Origin: Membranipora membranacea
Lineage: Eukaryota; Bryozoa; Gymnolaemata; Cheilostomatida; Membraniporidae
DNA: 64,000 bases
Direction: 5' to 3'
Assembly: GCA_914767715.1 (NCBI GenBank)
Contig: OU612069.1
Span: 20,581,387-20,645,386 of the forward strand
Positions 36,530-48,400 of the stretch are shown piece by piece; the first letter of the stretch is position 1, and each line of letters begins with the position of its first letter. The notes beneath the pieces were generated by a model. It searched no databases and had not been told where the DNA came from. It saw nothing but the letters and a program-made list of their open reading frames with translations. Made by a program: the position numbers and the translations under genes.

Positions 36530-39210
36530 AGAGAAGCAGATAGGACCAACCCCATGACTGCAATACTTGTTAATCTGACCTTCACAAAATCAAGTATTAT
36601 TGTGATTGCTGCATGATGTCAATCATGTCAATTGTTATTGAAATATTTGATTGGATTCAATAACCAACAAAGGCAGGTGTCCCCTCCCATTTTACTTATC
36701 CCCTGACTGAGTTAGATAGGCTCACTTTTATAATGCACTATGTTATATCATAGTCGCTTGTGACTTAGGCCCAGTCATCTAGTGAATGGGAAACCCATCC
36801 ATTATACTAGATTTCCCAGTATGAGGGTGATAAGGCATGGTGAGGCACCCAAATTTCAGTACTATTAATTTAAATCACTTTAAACCAATTAAACCGTTAA
36901 TGCCTCGATACTACAACTACAGAAACCCAAGGTAAGTTAATAATGACCATTTCAATTGTTCTTATCCTATTATTAACACTGCTGTCCTCTACATACAATA
37001 GACCACAAATGACAATTATAAGCGGTGAAACCCATCCTTAATTTTACAAATTATCTCTGCCTGGCGGTAAAAGATAGTTTCTTGTCTTAGTCTATACAAC
37101 CTGATCAACAAGGTGAGGTCTCGGAACGCGTAGGTAAAAATTCAACCATTCTGGGGATCATCACTAATCCTGTGCCTAAACCTTCATCAAAACTGGGATT
37201 CCATAACTTGCCCACTGCTTCAGCTCTAAAAAAAATCTCAATAAATAATTTTCAAAGAAAAATTGGGAATTTTGAGTTGTCTCATGTTTTAGTAGAGTTG
37301 TTCGATTTAAAATACCTTTCTTTTGTGAGTCCTTTTTTGCTACCCATGGTCGTCGTGGTAGTCACAACCTGACAAGGGCTTCAATCCTCAGACTAACTTA
37401 CATATCAAAGTGAATAAAACTAGTAAAACCAAGTTCTGTTTAACCAAAAAGTATACATAATATATTGTCCTGTGGACCCACAGGCTATCAACCAGCAGAT
37501 ATCATTTCTCAGGGGCATTGTAGACAACCAATTGACTTCCTTTTGAATATATACCTTACATAATTAATTTGATCATTATGTGCACAGAAAGTCCGAAATC
37601 ATCTCTAAATCTGTAGCTAGAGGATGTACCAACTCAAGCCCTAGAAAATGTTGAAACTTTTTTTATTTGTAGTCATGAGATCCTGAGGCCCTCGGATATG
37701 AACAAGCAGTGGAAACTCTTTGGGCAACAAATAAAGCCTTGACATTAAGATGCTACCTCGTACTGATTACCAATTGCCGGTAAATCACTGAACTTTCTTT
37801 TATCAGTTATCTCTGTTGGTGGTGGTCCAACCAAGTTGAGATTTTAACTATATTTAAGCTAAGTCTTAATTTTGGAGCTAATTTTCCATGTAGACCCACT
37901 TTGATGTTTGATGTAGGCGATCTCTAATTCCTACAACACTCCTATCTAGTTTGCAAACCCCAATTTATGTTGGTACCCAGAATCTCATGACTGACTCAAT
38001 TATCTATTATGTGCCAAAGGGACAATGCCTTACGTCATTAATAGGCAGAGCCCATCTTATTTTTAGTGCAATATGCACTTGAATTTCTTCATGTCAGCTA
38101 CTGAAAATATAGTAATTTAGGTTGGATTTACCATGAAATTTCAAATTTTACCACACAGTTAAATGTTCATCAATGTTCACTCACTGCTACCAACTTATAG
38201 TTAGCATTCAGCTTAATCACATTTCCCCAATAAATTATTCTCAAAAGATCTATTACTAAATACTATTGGGATCACATTGTATACAGGTCTTATCTATCAA
38301 ATTATTTACCCTTGAGACCATGCTAAGCTCGCATTTATTTTCACGCATACTGTGGGGACATCAATCATTCTTACCTATTTCTGCCATGTGAACGCAAATG
38401 TTTTAAAAGCTTGTCTCCCAGGCACACAAACAACTTTAAGGCATCTTTTAATGACAGGCCAAATATCAGAGTTTCTCAAACAAGGAAAGCTAGATGCAGT
38501 TAACAACTTTCAGACTAAAATACTCCTCAAAATCATGAACAACAAAATAACTCAACATTAACTCAACGTGATAATTTTTCTAAACACAAAATTTAACACA
38601 TAAATTTCACGGGTGATGACTCCTCTGATGGAACAGATATAAAGGCTTCGGAAACCATCAAGCTGAATATCAATTTGTGCACTTTTAATAGACAATGGAT
38701 GACTGCCTCCACATTCATGGACGTCCAACCCATTCCGAAAGAGTAGTCACCAGCACTGGATCCCGGCCCTAAATCTCCTCATAGTTTCTTCACATAATTT
38801 TCTCTTATAATTTCCTCATAATTTTCCTCATAATTTCTCATCATAATTTCTTCAAATAATATTCTCTCATAATTTTTTCTCATAATTTCTTCTAATAATT
38901 TTCTCTCATAATCGTTGGCCTGGGTCTGAAGTTTTCTGGTAGTCGGGGCTGTCTGTCTCGGTCGATACCTCAAAACAAGGCAGTCTCAACTCCTCAGCAA
39001 AACAGCCTCAGGTCCTTAAATGATTATGAGAATTCCAAATAATGACAAAAAAAGAAATTTTTTTTCCGAGAATTTCAAGATTTAAAATCAATTTTATTGC
39101 ATCAAAGTCTACTAACTTTCCTCCTACTCACATGCGAATTTGATTTGAGAATTTCCTAGGTACACCCTTGAACTGCGACCCCTACTCCTAATTAAAGTGA
39201 GATAGTTCCA
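36530..39210. other. Presumed intron or upstream flank, no exon placed
   Basis: I see no exon that would continue the 36.5-kb gene upstream. Minus-strand patches near 38600-38770 stay open in two frames but have no usable splice sites. Confidence 0.3.
38785..38915. repeat. Degenerate TCATAATTT tandem repeat
   Basis: About ten imperfect copies of CTCATAATTTTCT-like units of 11-14 bp. They force a repetitive Asn-Tyr-Glu open frame on the minus strand that I do not consider a gene. Confidence 0.8.
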
Positions 39211-39218
39211 TGACTTAC

Positions 39219-39283
39219 TGTGGTTTTCTTGTGATAAGAGGAAGATCATTTTTATGCAATTAATAATCCAGCTGGTTGTGAAC
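39219..39283 (-). CDS. Probable single exon, perhaps of the gene at 33-36.5 kb
   Basis: AG acceptor (CTATATTACAG) and GTAAGT donor enclose 65 bases with one open frame (SWIINCIKMIFLLSQENH). It starts after one base of a codon and ends after one base, so it cannot join directly to the exon at 36522, which opens at a codon boundary. At least one exon would be missing between them. It could equally be chance. Confidence 0.35.
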
Positions 39284-39289
39284 CTGTAA

Positions 39290-40330
39290 TATAGAAAATA
39301 GCATAGTGTGAGTTACAAAGCCAATAAATCATGGTTTAATTATCAGTACAATGGTGTACAGATTTTGTATACCATAGAGTACTTGACACCAGCGTATAAA
39401 TGCTAATCCATAAATGATATGCATCTTTACTTGGATTTATTTTTAATCACGCTTGTCTCCGATACAGGGTGTGAATCAATGAATACTGTCACTGAATACT
39501 GGTAAAAATCATTTACATTTCTGTACATATAGATTTGCTCGATATACTGACGGAGATGATACTTATGATGTCTACTTACGATATCAAAAAAGTAAAGAGC
39601 TAGATAAAGTAAGGAGTTAATCAAACAGAAACAATAGTCTGAAGGTCGTGAGATCTCTCCTCACTCGGTGAGCACCAATTTTGGGATTCCGGGTTGTGGA
39701 GTCACCACATTAACTCTCCGCTACTGAGATATGTGCTCACGAGCTCGGCATGATGATTCTCACTATGTGACACTGACTTTTTTACATGTGATCTCATTTG
39801 ATTCAAGATTAAAAACCTGACTCAAGAGTATGTCTTTTAATTCTTTCAAGTTTAGAATCAAACGCAATTCAACTTAACAGTACATGTCTAATTTCAACAA
39901 GTTATTCTTTCTAGTTGATGATGCCATGCATGCTCAATTTAATTCATTTAACTAAATTAATTGATGATACAAATAATCCAACCAAATGTTATACTGTGCC
40001 ATTATCAAATAATAACTCATTGATCACAATATAAAGTAGCTAGTCAAGTGCATACATTTAGTTTCCATTTCCTTTCAGATCACACATTTTTTAGTATTAT
40101 TTTGTACTGTCTACTACTACTGTCTACTAGTTAAATTTAAGTGAAGGAAAATAGAAACCCAACAATTCCAAAGGTAGGTCCACTACAATTTAACAAAGCT
40201 CGGACCGAAGACTTTGAAACATATTTAATGTTAGTCAAACAGGAATATATTACCTTATCTGGATTCTCACTGCCTGTGACCAGGGAGAATGGTGTGACCT
40301 GTGACTGTGACTGAGCACATTTTCAGATCT
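39290..40330. other. Intergenic, no gene seen
   Basis: AT-rich sequence, no exon. A CTCACTCGGTGAGCACC patch near 39660 may be a decayed tRNA-like fragment. Confidence 0.3.
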
Positions 40331-40367
40331 TGATGATGCATGGGAACTTGTAGCCTGTCTTGACAGG

Positions 40368-40470
40368 CTAGGGCCCCTGGGACTTACATGCCTCTACTTT
40401 GCCAATGGGGTCTTTGATACTGGAAATTGACAATGTAAAGGCATGTATGTAAGAGTCCCAGGGGCCCATG
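40368..40470. repeat. Foldback repeat with 20-bp arms
   Basis: GGGCCCCTGGGACTTACATG at about 40371 is matched by its complement (CATGTATGTAAGAGTCCCAGGGGCCC) at 40443-40468, with a short insertion in one arm. A MITE-sized hairpin. Confidence 0.7.
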
Positions 40471-40489
40471 GATTGATTGTAATTGTTTA

Positions 40490-40640
40490 AAGTGTATGTC
40501 ACCTATGGCGGCCCATAGCACCTTTATTAATGCGCATTAGTTAACATGCTAACTCGCTAATGCGCAATAGTTAACATGCTTACTCACTAACTCGCTAATG
40601 CGCATTAGTTAACTTGCTAACTCGCTAACTCGCAGTGTGT
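40490..40640 (+). repeat. Repeat with ATGCGCATTAGTTAAC units, copy 1
   Basis: Begins with GTCACCTATGGCGGCCCATA and GCACCTTTATTA, then three units of ATGCGCATTAGTTAACATGC and CTAACTCGCTA words. The reverse complement is at 52300-52415. Confidence 0.75.
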
Positions 40641-41218
40641 TGCTAATTAAACCTGTTTTGGGTAATGACTGTAATTTCAAAGATGGGCTTTGTGATAGGC
40701 ACTTACACCACTACCATACCTGCCAGGACCCTGGAACTATTTCAAACTACTTACATGGGAGATTGTGAGATTCCAATTCTTCTTGATCAATCATTGAGTC
40801 AATGTCTTAGGTCTGTTGTATTATTATTTACATCCCATGTTGGTCATGTGATCGCACTCTTATGTGGAGGACACAAATGGATTGTGGCTCTTTGGTATTG
40901 GAGTTAGTTAGTGGATCCCCATGAGGAGCCTGAAGCAGACAAATTAATTAAGAAACTTATACATAGATAGCTAAATGAGTTAGGCTGGCCAGCTATAAAG
41001 AACCACAAGAAGAACACTTACCAGGTAACATTACTTTACATCAAGGTATCACTCACTCATTTTGGCCAAAGTTGCATGCATGGATAGCCATGGATTTACA
41101 TGCAACAGCCCATGGCCATTGGAATGGGTCTTGATGGATGGCCCTAACCTAGACTGCTCTGCAGGTTTTCTATCCAATCCACAGGTCTACTCCAAAACCT
41201 GGGATTTCACTCCAGAAT

Positions 41219-41331
41219 CCCTATTATCACACCTCAAATAACACAGGTTGGATCACAGGTCTACTCCAAAATCCCAGGTTTTGGAGTAGACCTGTGATCC
41301 AACCTGTGTTATTTGAGGTGTGAAAATAGGG
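41219..41331. repeat. Near-perfect 53-bp-arm palindrome
   Basis: CCCTATTATCACACCTCAAA and onwards to CTACTCCAAAA is followed, after about seven bases, by its reverse complement ending GTGTGAAAATAGGG. I count one mismatch. A partial third copy of the inner word (ACAGGTCTACTCCAAAACCT) lies just left, at 41181-41200. Confidence 0.85.
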
Positions 41332-41416
41332 TGACTCAAAATTAGTAACTGGAGTTTTGGCAGGTCTGGTACTTCATTACAGTCAATGTTGTATGACAAA
41401 TTTCCATCCATCATTT

Positions 41417-41552
41417 TGTTATGCGCAGTTCTAAAAATGCGCAGTTTTAAGAATGCGCAGTTTTAAGAATGCGCAGTTTTAAGAATGCGCAGTTCTAAGA
41501 ATGCGCAGTTCTAGAAATGCGCAGTTATAACAATGCGCATTTATAATAATGT
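41417..41552. repeat. 16-bp tandem repeat (ATGCGCAGTTTTAAGA)n
   Basis: About eight direct 16-bp units, central ones nearly identical and outer ones drifting (ATGCGCAGTTATAACA, ATGCGCATTTATAATA). Each carries a TGCGCA palindrome. Confidence 0.9.
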
Positions 41553-41813
41553 GGGATGTTTTGTGTACTTTTCATTCAGTGGTTACTTGATTATGTATTT
41601 TGGTTTCTCACCTTGTTCATGTTACTGTCATCTCAAGTGGATCACCCTATTCTTTCAAAGAATAGACAACTCTCCTTTAGTTGCCTCACCTTTAGATTTT
41701 GCGTGACATATGATGTGATATTATTTCTTGGTAATAAAATTATGATGGCTAATTTAGTCCAGCTCCAAACCTCATATTACGTTTGTCTTTGTTTGATATA
41801 TTGTTCCAATGTT

Positions 41814-43537
41814 CCGGTGTAGTATTGTAAACTGTCCCTTGCGCGAAAACAACCCCGGGACACTTAACAATATTGTAAACTGTCCCGGGGACACTTTACA
41901 ATAAAAACAGGCCTATTGTAAACTGTCCCCCCATATTGTAATCTGTCCCCCCTATTGTAAACTGTCCCCCCTATTTGTGACTGTCCATATCAAGGGCCCA
42001 GCTGTTTATCACCATTCTAAATGGGTCAGATCATCTAACTGGAGCATACCATGATGTTCTGGCTGCCACTATGATGGCCAAAGTTGTACCATGGGATGGT
42101 GGTGGTATCTCATTGACATTATGAATGAGTGTATAAAGACACTTTTCATGTGGTACTTGATAGATCTATTTTTCGCAAACACTAGTTGTTATATGAAGCT
42201 CCTATGATTCAGAGATGTCTGGTTTGCGAAGAAAGGTGCACTAAGCCAACAGTGAAAAAATGTGTAGTTACCACATCACAGAATGTGCTGGGGTGGTTTT
42301 TTTCGCGCGGCTCATGAACTTGCAAAGAATGACATATCATCCGTAGTGTCATTAAGTTCTAACCTTTCAATCTAAAATTTGGTAGACAGTCACCTCATGA
42401 CAATCACATTATGGCTGCCAAATCATGGTTCATTATGTTTGAGACTTTTTGACAGGTAATATTTATAAGACAGTTTGGAAGGTGGTTGTTTTCGCGCGGC
42501 TTAAGCAATTGGTTTATATGCAGGGTTACAGTGTTAAGTATGACAAGTAATGCAGCAGAAACATTTTCAGCAGGACAAACACAAAAATACCGAATAGCAG
42601 TGCCATACTAGATGGGTGTTTGGGGGGAGGGGGGGTTGTTTTTGCGCGGCTCATTGAGCTTCTGTGAAACGTAAAACACCTGTTATGCTCATTACATTGC
42701 GATGCATTCATCCGAAAATGGACAAAATAGTATCATTATGACGCCTACACTATGGTTGTAAAACAACATAAGATGCCACCTGTCATTTTCGAGCATACAG
42801 TTTAAAAAAGTACTGTTGGGGGATGGTTGTTTTCGCATGGCTTAAGCAAAGCTTTGTTGAGGTGTAGCAAAAATTCTGGCCTCAACTTATTACGTAAGCA
42901 GCACTAGTACACATTGCCGCTAGTTGGTTTGTACAGCCATCACTGCATGAGAGAGTATATCATCATCAAGGTGCCTAAGTATGATTTTGATAATAGTTCT
43001 TACTTCGGCAATGGTAACTGTTTGCAAGGCACTCCAAGAACAGCGCATTCTGTGATGTGGTAACTACACATTTTTTCACTGTTGGCTTAGTGCACCTTTC
43101 TTCGCAAACCAAACGTCTCTGAATCATAGGAGCTTCATATAACAACTAGTGTTTGCGAAAAATAGATCTATCAAGTACCACATGAAAAAGTGTCTTTATA
43201 CACTCATTCATAATGTCAATGAGATACCACCACCATCCCATGGTACAAACTTGGCCATCATAGTGGCAGCCAGAACATCATGGTATGCTTCAGTTAGATG
43301 ATCTGACCCATTTAGAATGGTGATAAACAGCTGGGCCTTTGATATGGACAGTAACAAATAGGGGGGACAGTTTACAATAGGGGGGGACAGTTTACAATAG
43401 GGGGGACAGTTTACAATAGGGGGGGACAGTTTACATAGGCCTGTTTTTATTGTAAAGTGTCCCCGGGACAGTTTACAATATTGTAAAGTGTCCCGGGGTT
43501 GTTTTCGCGCGGGGGACAGTTTACAATACTACACCGG
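41814..43537. mobile_element. 1.7-kb foldback element with about 480-bp inverted arms
   Basis: Left arm 41814-42289 and right arm 43042-43537 are inverted copies at high identity, around a 752-bp centre. The ends read CCGGTGTAGTATTGTAAACT in both directions. Inside each end are several short copies of TATTGTAAACTGTCCCCC. A motif close to GGTTGTTTTCGCGCGGCT occurs once near each tip and four times in the centre (about 42296, 42485, 42634 and 42826). No open frame suggests a transposase. I could not fix a target duplication. Confidence 0.85.
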
Positions 43538-43559
43538 GACCTAAGTTGTTTCCGCTTAC

Positions 43560-45370
43560 GGTTTTAATAATCTTTTATAGATATTCCATACTATGTCTCC
43601 ATTACATTAATCTTTGATAATCTTTTTCCTACAGTGAAACCGCTGCATATAGTGTAGTGACTAGCCTACAGAACTGTTGGGTTAGTCCAGAACATAAAAC
43701 ATGTCTATATACTTGGGTCGAATTATGAAGAGAGAGTATCCAAGACTGCACAAATCCGCACAACACTTGTACAGTTTCTTCTCACAACGGGGAGAATTCT
43801 CCCTGCCTCAAAGCTAAATAATGATACTTTAGATGGTTATGGTATGTCACAAACTCCGTGCCCTGTTTGATGATGTCATTGCGTTGTTACCGTCTTAATT
43901 GTTGGGCTAGGAGCTGAAAAGGCACAAGAGGGGCACATTCACCACAAACCCGATTCCATCCGTTTCAACTTCTAACAAATGTAATGCCTTTAATCAGGTG
44001 TCTGCTGGAACACAATTCTTGTGTGATATGTAACATGGTGCTATGTTTTTTTTTCTCACACGTTGTGTGCAGATTTAGTAAAACAAAACAGGATTTACAT
44101 GTCTTCGAAACTTTAATTTTCCGAACATGTTTTAAAAGGTACAATACGAGTGTTATAATATGCATACTCTGGGATGTATAGTTACACACACAAATCTTGA
44201 AACATGAAATAGAAACTTTCAAATTTGCACATCACTTGTGTATTGTCTTGCTATCTGATTATAGTCTGTACAAAAATATGTAAACGTACATAGGAAAATG
44301 TAGTATTTATTATTTATATTATATATTAAACGTGCATGTTGAGATCAGCTGCAGAAATACTTAAAAGTATTTAATTTTTCTGACATGTATCCACTAAAAT
44401 TAAAATATTGAATATGACTATGTGAAAGTATAACTGTCCGATAACATAATGCCATAGGTTATCAAAAATATAAATATGCTAGCTAATATCTTCATCTTGA
44501 TTCTGAACAATCTGTTATATTCCTATACAGACAGTTAATTTTCTGGTAGCCAAGTACTATATACTAATTGTTTGCGAAGGAAGGTAAAGAAATACATGCA
44601 CACGTAATAGGACATACATATGTATGCCAAAATTGATCGTTTCTGGACTTGTTGATATGTCGTCATCGAAACATGTCTGTTTTATAGACAAGCACTGCAT
44701 CTTTAGGTGAAGTGATGCCTCCAAGTACATCACTTGCAACATGTCTACAAAATTATTGATATTGTTATAACTATGTGCAGTATATGTACAGTATATGGCA
44801 TGTTTATGAATTATACTAAGTTACACACAATAAACATAGCGAATTATTATCATATAAATGACATGTTGGACATTTATAAACCATATTATAAATGTGTTGC
44901 TTTTCTCATTACTCAAGATTCAATTATGAGTTGCCTACCCCTTGAATATTTTCATCAATGGGGTGATGACTACTTTATTAACTATCTTATGACACTGCGA
45001 CGAGTACAGTACAGCAGAGCCTGGAGTCAAATGCGATTAAATCGTTGAAATCGGGATCTGTTATATTACATAAATGTAACATAATTTCCTTGCAAATTGC
45101 TTCCTGAAGATTTCAAGTGGCTTCTCTGCCTCACCTTCACGTTTTGCCCTATGGAAAATTTAATCAACTAACCTCTCATATTAGGAGAACTAAAAAATTT
45201 TCAACAACTATTATAGGTTGCCATCTGCTCCATTGGCATGAACCTGATAATAAGAAGGCATATCATTCCAGGGCCTGATTATTGTCTTATTTCTAACTGC
45301 AAAGAAAATGTTTAAGTAATAAATTTTTTATATATTCCTTGACTTGACCACTGTAAGAGGGTAGAGCAAA
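43560..45370. other. Intergenic, no gene seen
   Basis: AT-rich sequence 3' of the AAA-like gene. Open frames at 43965-44222, 43984-44181 and 44734-45048 lack splice or start context and look like chance. Confidence 0.35.
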
Positions 45371-45372
45371 GT

Positions 45373-45378
45373 TTTATT
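45373..45378 (-). terminator. Poly(A) signal of the AAA-like gene
   Basis: AATAAA on the minus strand, 46 bases past the TAG stop. The spacing and the good final exon support real transcript termination here. Confidence 0.55.
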
Positions 45379-45423
45379 AAAATTTTATGGCCAATGTCTA
45401 GAGCATGCTTATCCTTAATCCAT

Positions 45424-48400
45424 CTACTTCATCTGCATCACGATGTCAGCTGGCGATTTCCCCTCAGTGATTTCTGCCAAATCACTAATATTTAGCCCAC
45501 TCACATCTGTCGGAATAGTATTGTGATGCAACCCAAGAACCAATCTCTCTAAGAGCTTTTCTCTGGTCTCCTAAAATTATTGCGAATAAATAATTAATAG
45601 CTGTAGCTGTAAAGCTGTACACAATGAAATCATAAATTAGTGATGTCATGACATCAGGGAGCGAGAAACAGTCACAGCACCCATACTGTTTCTCGGGAAT
45701 ACCTTACTTCCTAATATATAGATGTATAAACACCGTCTTTTATTTCGATGGACACCCCCAGTGGTCTAAGTGGACTTTTTCCTTTGTAGGAACTCAATTC
45801 TCTGGGTTGAAAATTGTTTTGAGAATTCTTTGCAATTTCTAGATCAAATTATGAAGAAATATGGATCTGTAATAGTATGATTGATTTCTGGGCAAAAGAC
45901 ACAACTTCACACTGTTTTTGCACAGAATCCAGTGGGAACTATATTATAAAGTTTGCCCCTCTATATTTCTTTGTGGGAACACAGTTCCCACTCACTCAGA
46001 ACACTGGAGATCCCCCGTAGATATCCACTGAAAAATCCACTAGATATCCTTGATCACAAAACATTTTTATAGCTCCACACACAACCAACCAGCAGTTGCT
46101 GGTGCATCATCACAGAGTCAGTGTCACAGATCCAGCCCGGAAGGTGAGTTGACTGTAGTAATAGTTTTAAGACCTATTAGTTCAGGGTATAGCTCTCACA
46201 CGTCAAAATATAGCTGATTTAATCCTGGCTGGCTTACCTTATCAGACATCCCAATGTGGATAATGCTACCCAGCCTCCGTATGAAGGCTGGGTCGATCCC
46301 TTCCCTCAGGTTTGAGGTTGCCATCACAGGCACTTGTTCGGCAAGCCCTTGAAATAACATAAAGAATTATAACTGCCATTATTATTGGGATATGTATGGG
46401 TCTAAGTCGTCATTGCGGAGAGGGTTACCCCTCTAGATTACAGGTACAATGGTTTGCCTGATGTTTGGTGCTGCCATTTATATAACATCATAATGACAAT
46501 CTAGCTCGTCATCTCCGAGTTCCATTAAAATTTCTTGATTTAAATGACTAGGCGACTTGCACAGTACAGCCATGACAGTAAGACAACAGCCATTGCTGCA
46601 GCACGTCAGCTTTCAAATTAAACTCATCGGTGATTTTCCAGGTTGTTTAGTTTATTGCAAAATAACTGTTTAATGATAAATATATACATTTATGATGAAA
46701 AATTTTCTTTATCAAAGTAAAAATGGAGGAGGAGAAAAATTTAATTGGTTTGATAGCTTTGCTGCAGGAGTCATCGCTCTCACCATTCAGAGTAAGCTCT
46801 ATGATTTTCTAAAAAGGAGAATAACTACACAGTTGGTTTCCTACAATGCATTTGGTCCAACTACACTGATACAGCAGGGATATATTGCTTCTTTCAAGAC
46901 TCCTTTGTATTCTAAGGAGTTGTCCTCTCTTGTTCAGAGGTCTAAAGTCAATAGTTGAACGATTCGTTAGATTGAATGGCAACAGAGCCAGATGGTACAC
47001 TCAAAGTAGGGCTCATATAGTAAAAAGTGATCACGCACTTGGAATTTGCCTAGCAGTGACCTTTGTTATCTGTTTGTTATTTTTGCAGAGATACTAAGCT
47101 AGGACTTACTTGAAAGACCCCACACAATCTTTAGTGTTTCAAGCAAACTTGACTACCTGAAAATGCCAATCTTAAAATCTGTGTGTCATGTCATTGTACT
47201 GATCCAGATAGCATATCTTGACAAGCTTTGTTGGTGCCCCCTCCTCAACCAACATAACCAACATCAATGTTGTCATGACAGGCCATTAGCCGGTTTACTT
47301 ACATCTTTTTTTAAGACACTGAAGTTAACGTCGCCCTTCTGATTAGGTGCAGCCCTATAAAGATCCCCCATCTTCTCGATCACTACAGTATCATTGTAGC
47401 CCAGTGCCCTCACAGCACCTTTGAAAGATAGATATATCCATTACTAGCAGGCAGCAAAGGCAGTGCATGCAAGCAAACAAAATTGGGGTAAAACATAGCA
47501 TAACATAACATTATTTCGTAAAGAACATAATGGGGTGCTTTGTCCTGTATGTGAAGGAAGACTTTTGTCAGATTGATGAATTATTGTGCCTGAATGTGTT
47601 GGTGTTGGCAGTAAGTTACAGCCTAATAAAGCTAGAGATTGGCCTTAGCCTAGCTCAACTAAGTTTCGGTAATTTCTATTTATCTAAACCAAGTTCTCTC
47701 AAACTCTTCTCCTTGACAAACCCCCCTCAGAAAAATTAAAAATGCTCCAGTTATAAGACACCCCACAGCTATAAGACACCCCACAGCTATAAGACACCGT
47801 GTCTTATAAGTGAATCATATCAGTAGTTGATGTTTGGAAGCTCTCCATCTTTGAATCAAGCGTCTATTAATGTTCAATTCCCTTGCAGTCTTGTCAAGGT
47901 TGTTATTCTTCTCAACTGTTCTCAATACTTCCAGTTTCTGCTGAATGGTGTTTTAGGTTCTTGGCATGTTTTATTTATTTTGAAAGACTGTGAGAGAGAT
48001 ATGATATGCTGATTGTTGAAAATTTTGAATTTTGTGGCACACATTCACTCACTACAAATGAGTAGTTTTGGGGAAAAAGCTGCCCTCAATGGGTTTTGAA
48101 CACACAACTTCATGATTACATATCGCACACTTAACCACTGAGCTATTCAGCTTCGGTGATTATAAAAGGTTTTAGTCCAAGCTAAATATAAAATGATAGT
48201 CGCGTCTATATGCTACTCTCTTACAGCCGCCTTCACTTATAAATCGCGCGATCTACAGGTGAGGGTACAAACAACTCACTTTCAATCCTCTGATTTGAGG
48301 TGTATCCGAATTCCACACACAATTGTGAGTATATCTGCAATAAGAATTAGTATGAGGATACAACACAAATAGGTCTTTATGGCCAATGCAATATCATTTT

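Noticed and set aside
38779-38973. Minus-strand Asn-Tyr-Glu-rich frame
   Set aside because: Product of the degenerate TCATAATTT tandem repeat.
46692-47097. Two overlapping plus frames, the second ending in a hydrophobic stretch
   Set aside because: They lie antisense in an intron of the AAA-like gene, no known family, and joining them needs a frameshift.
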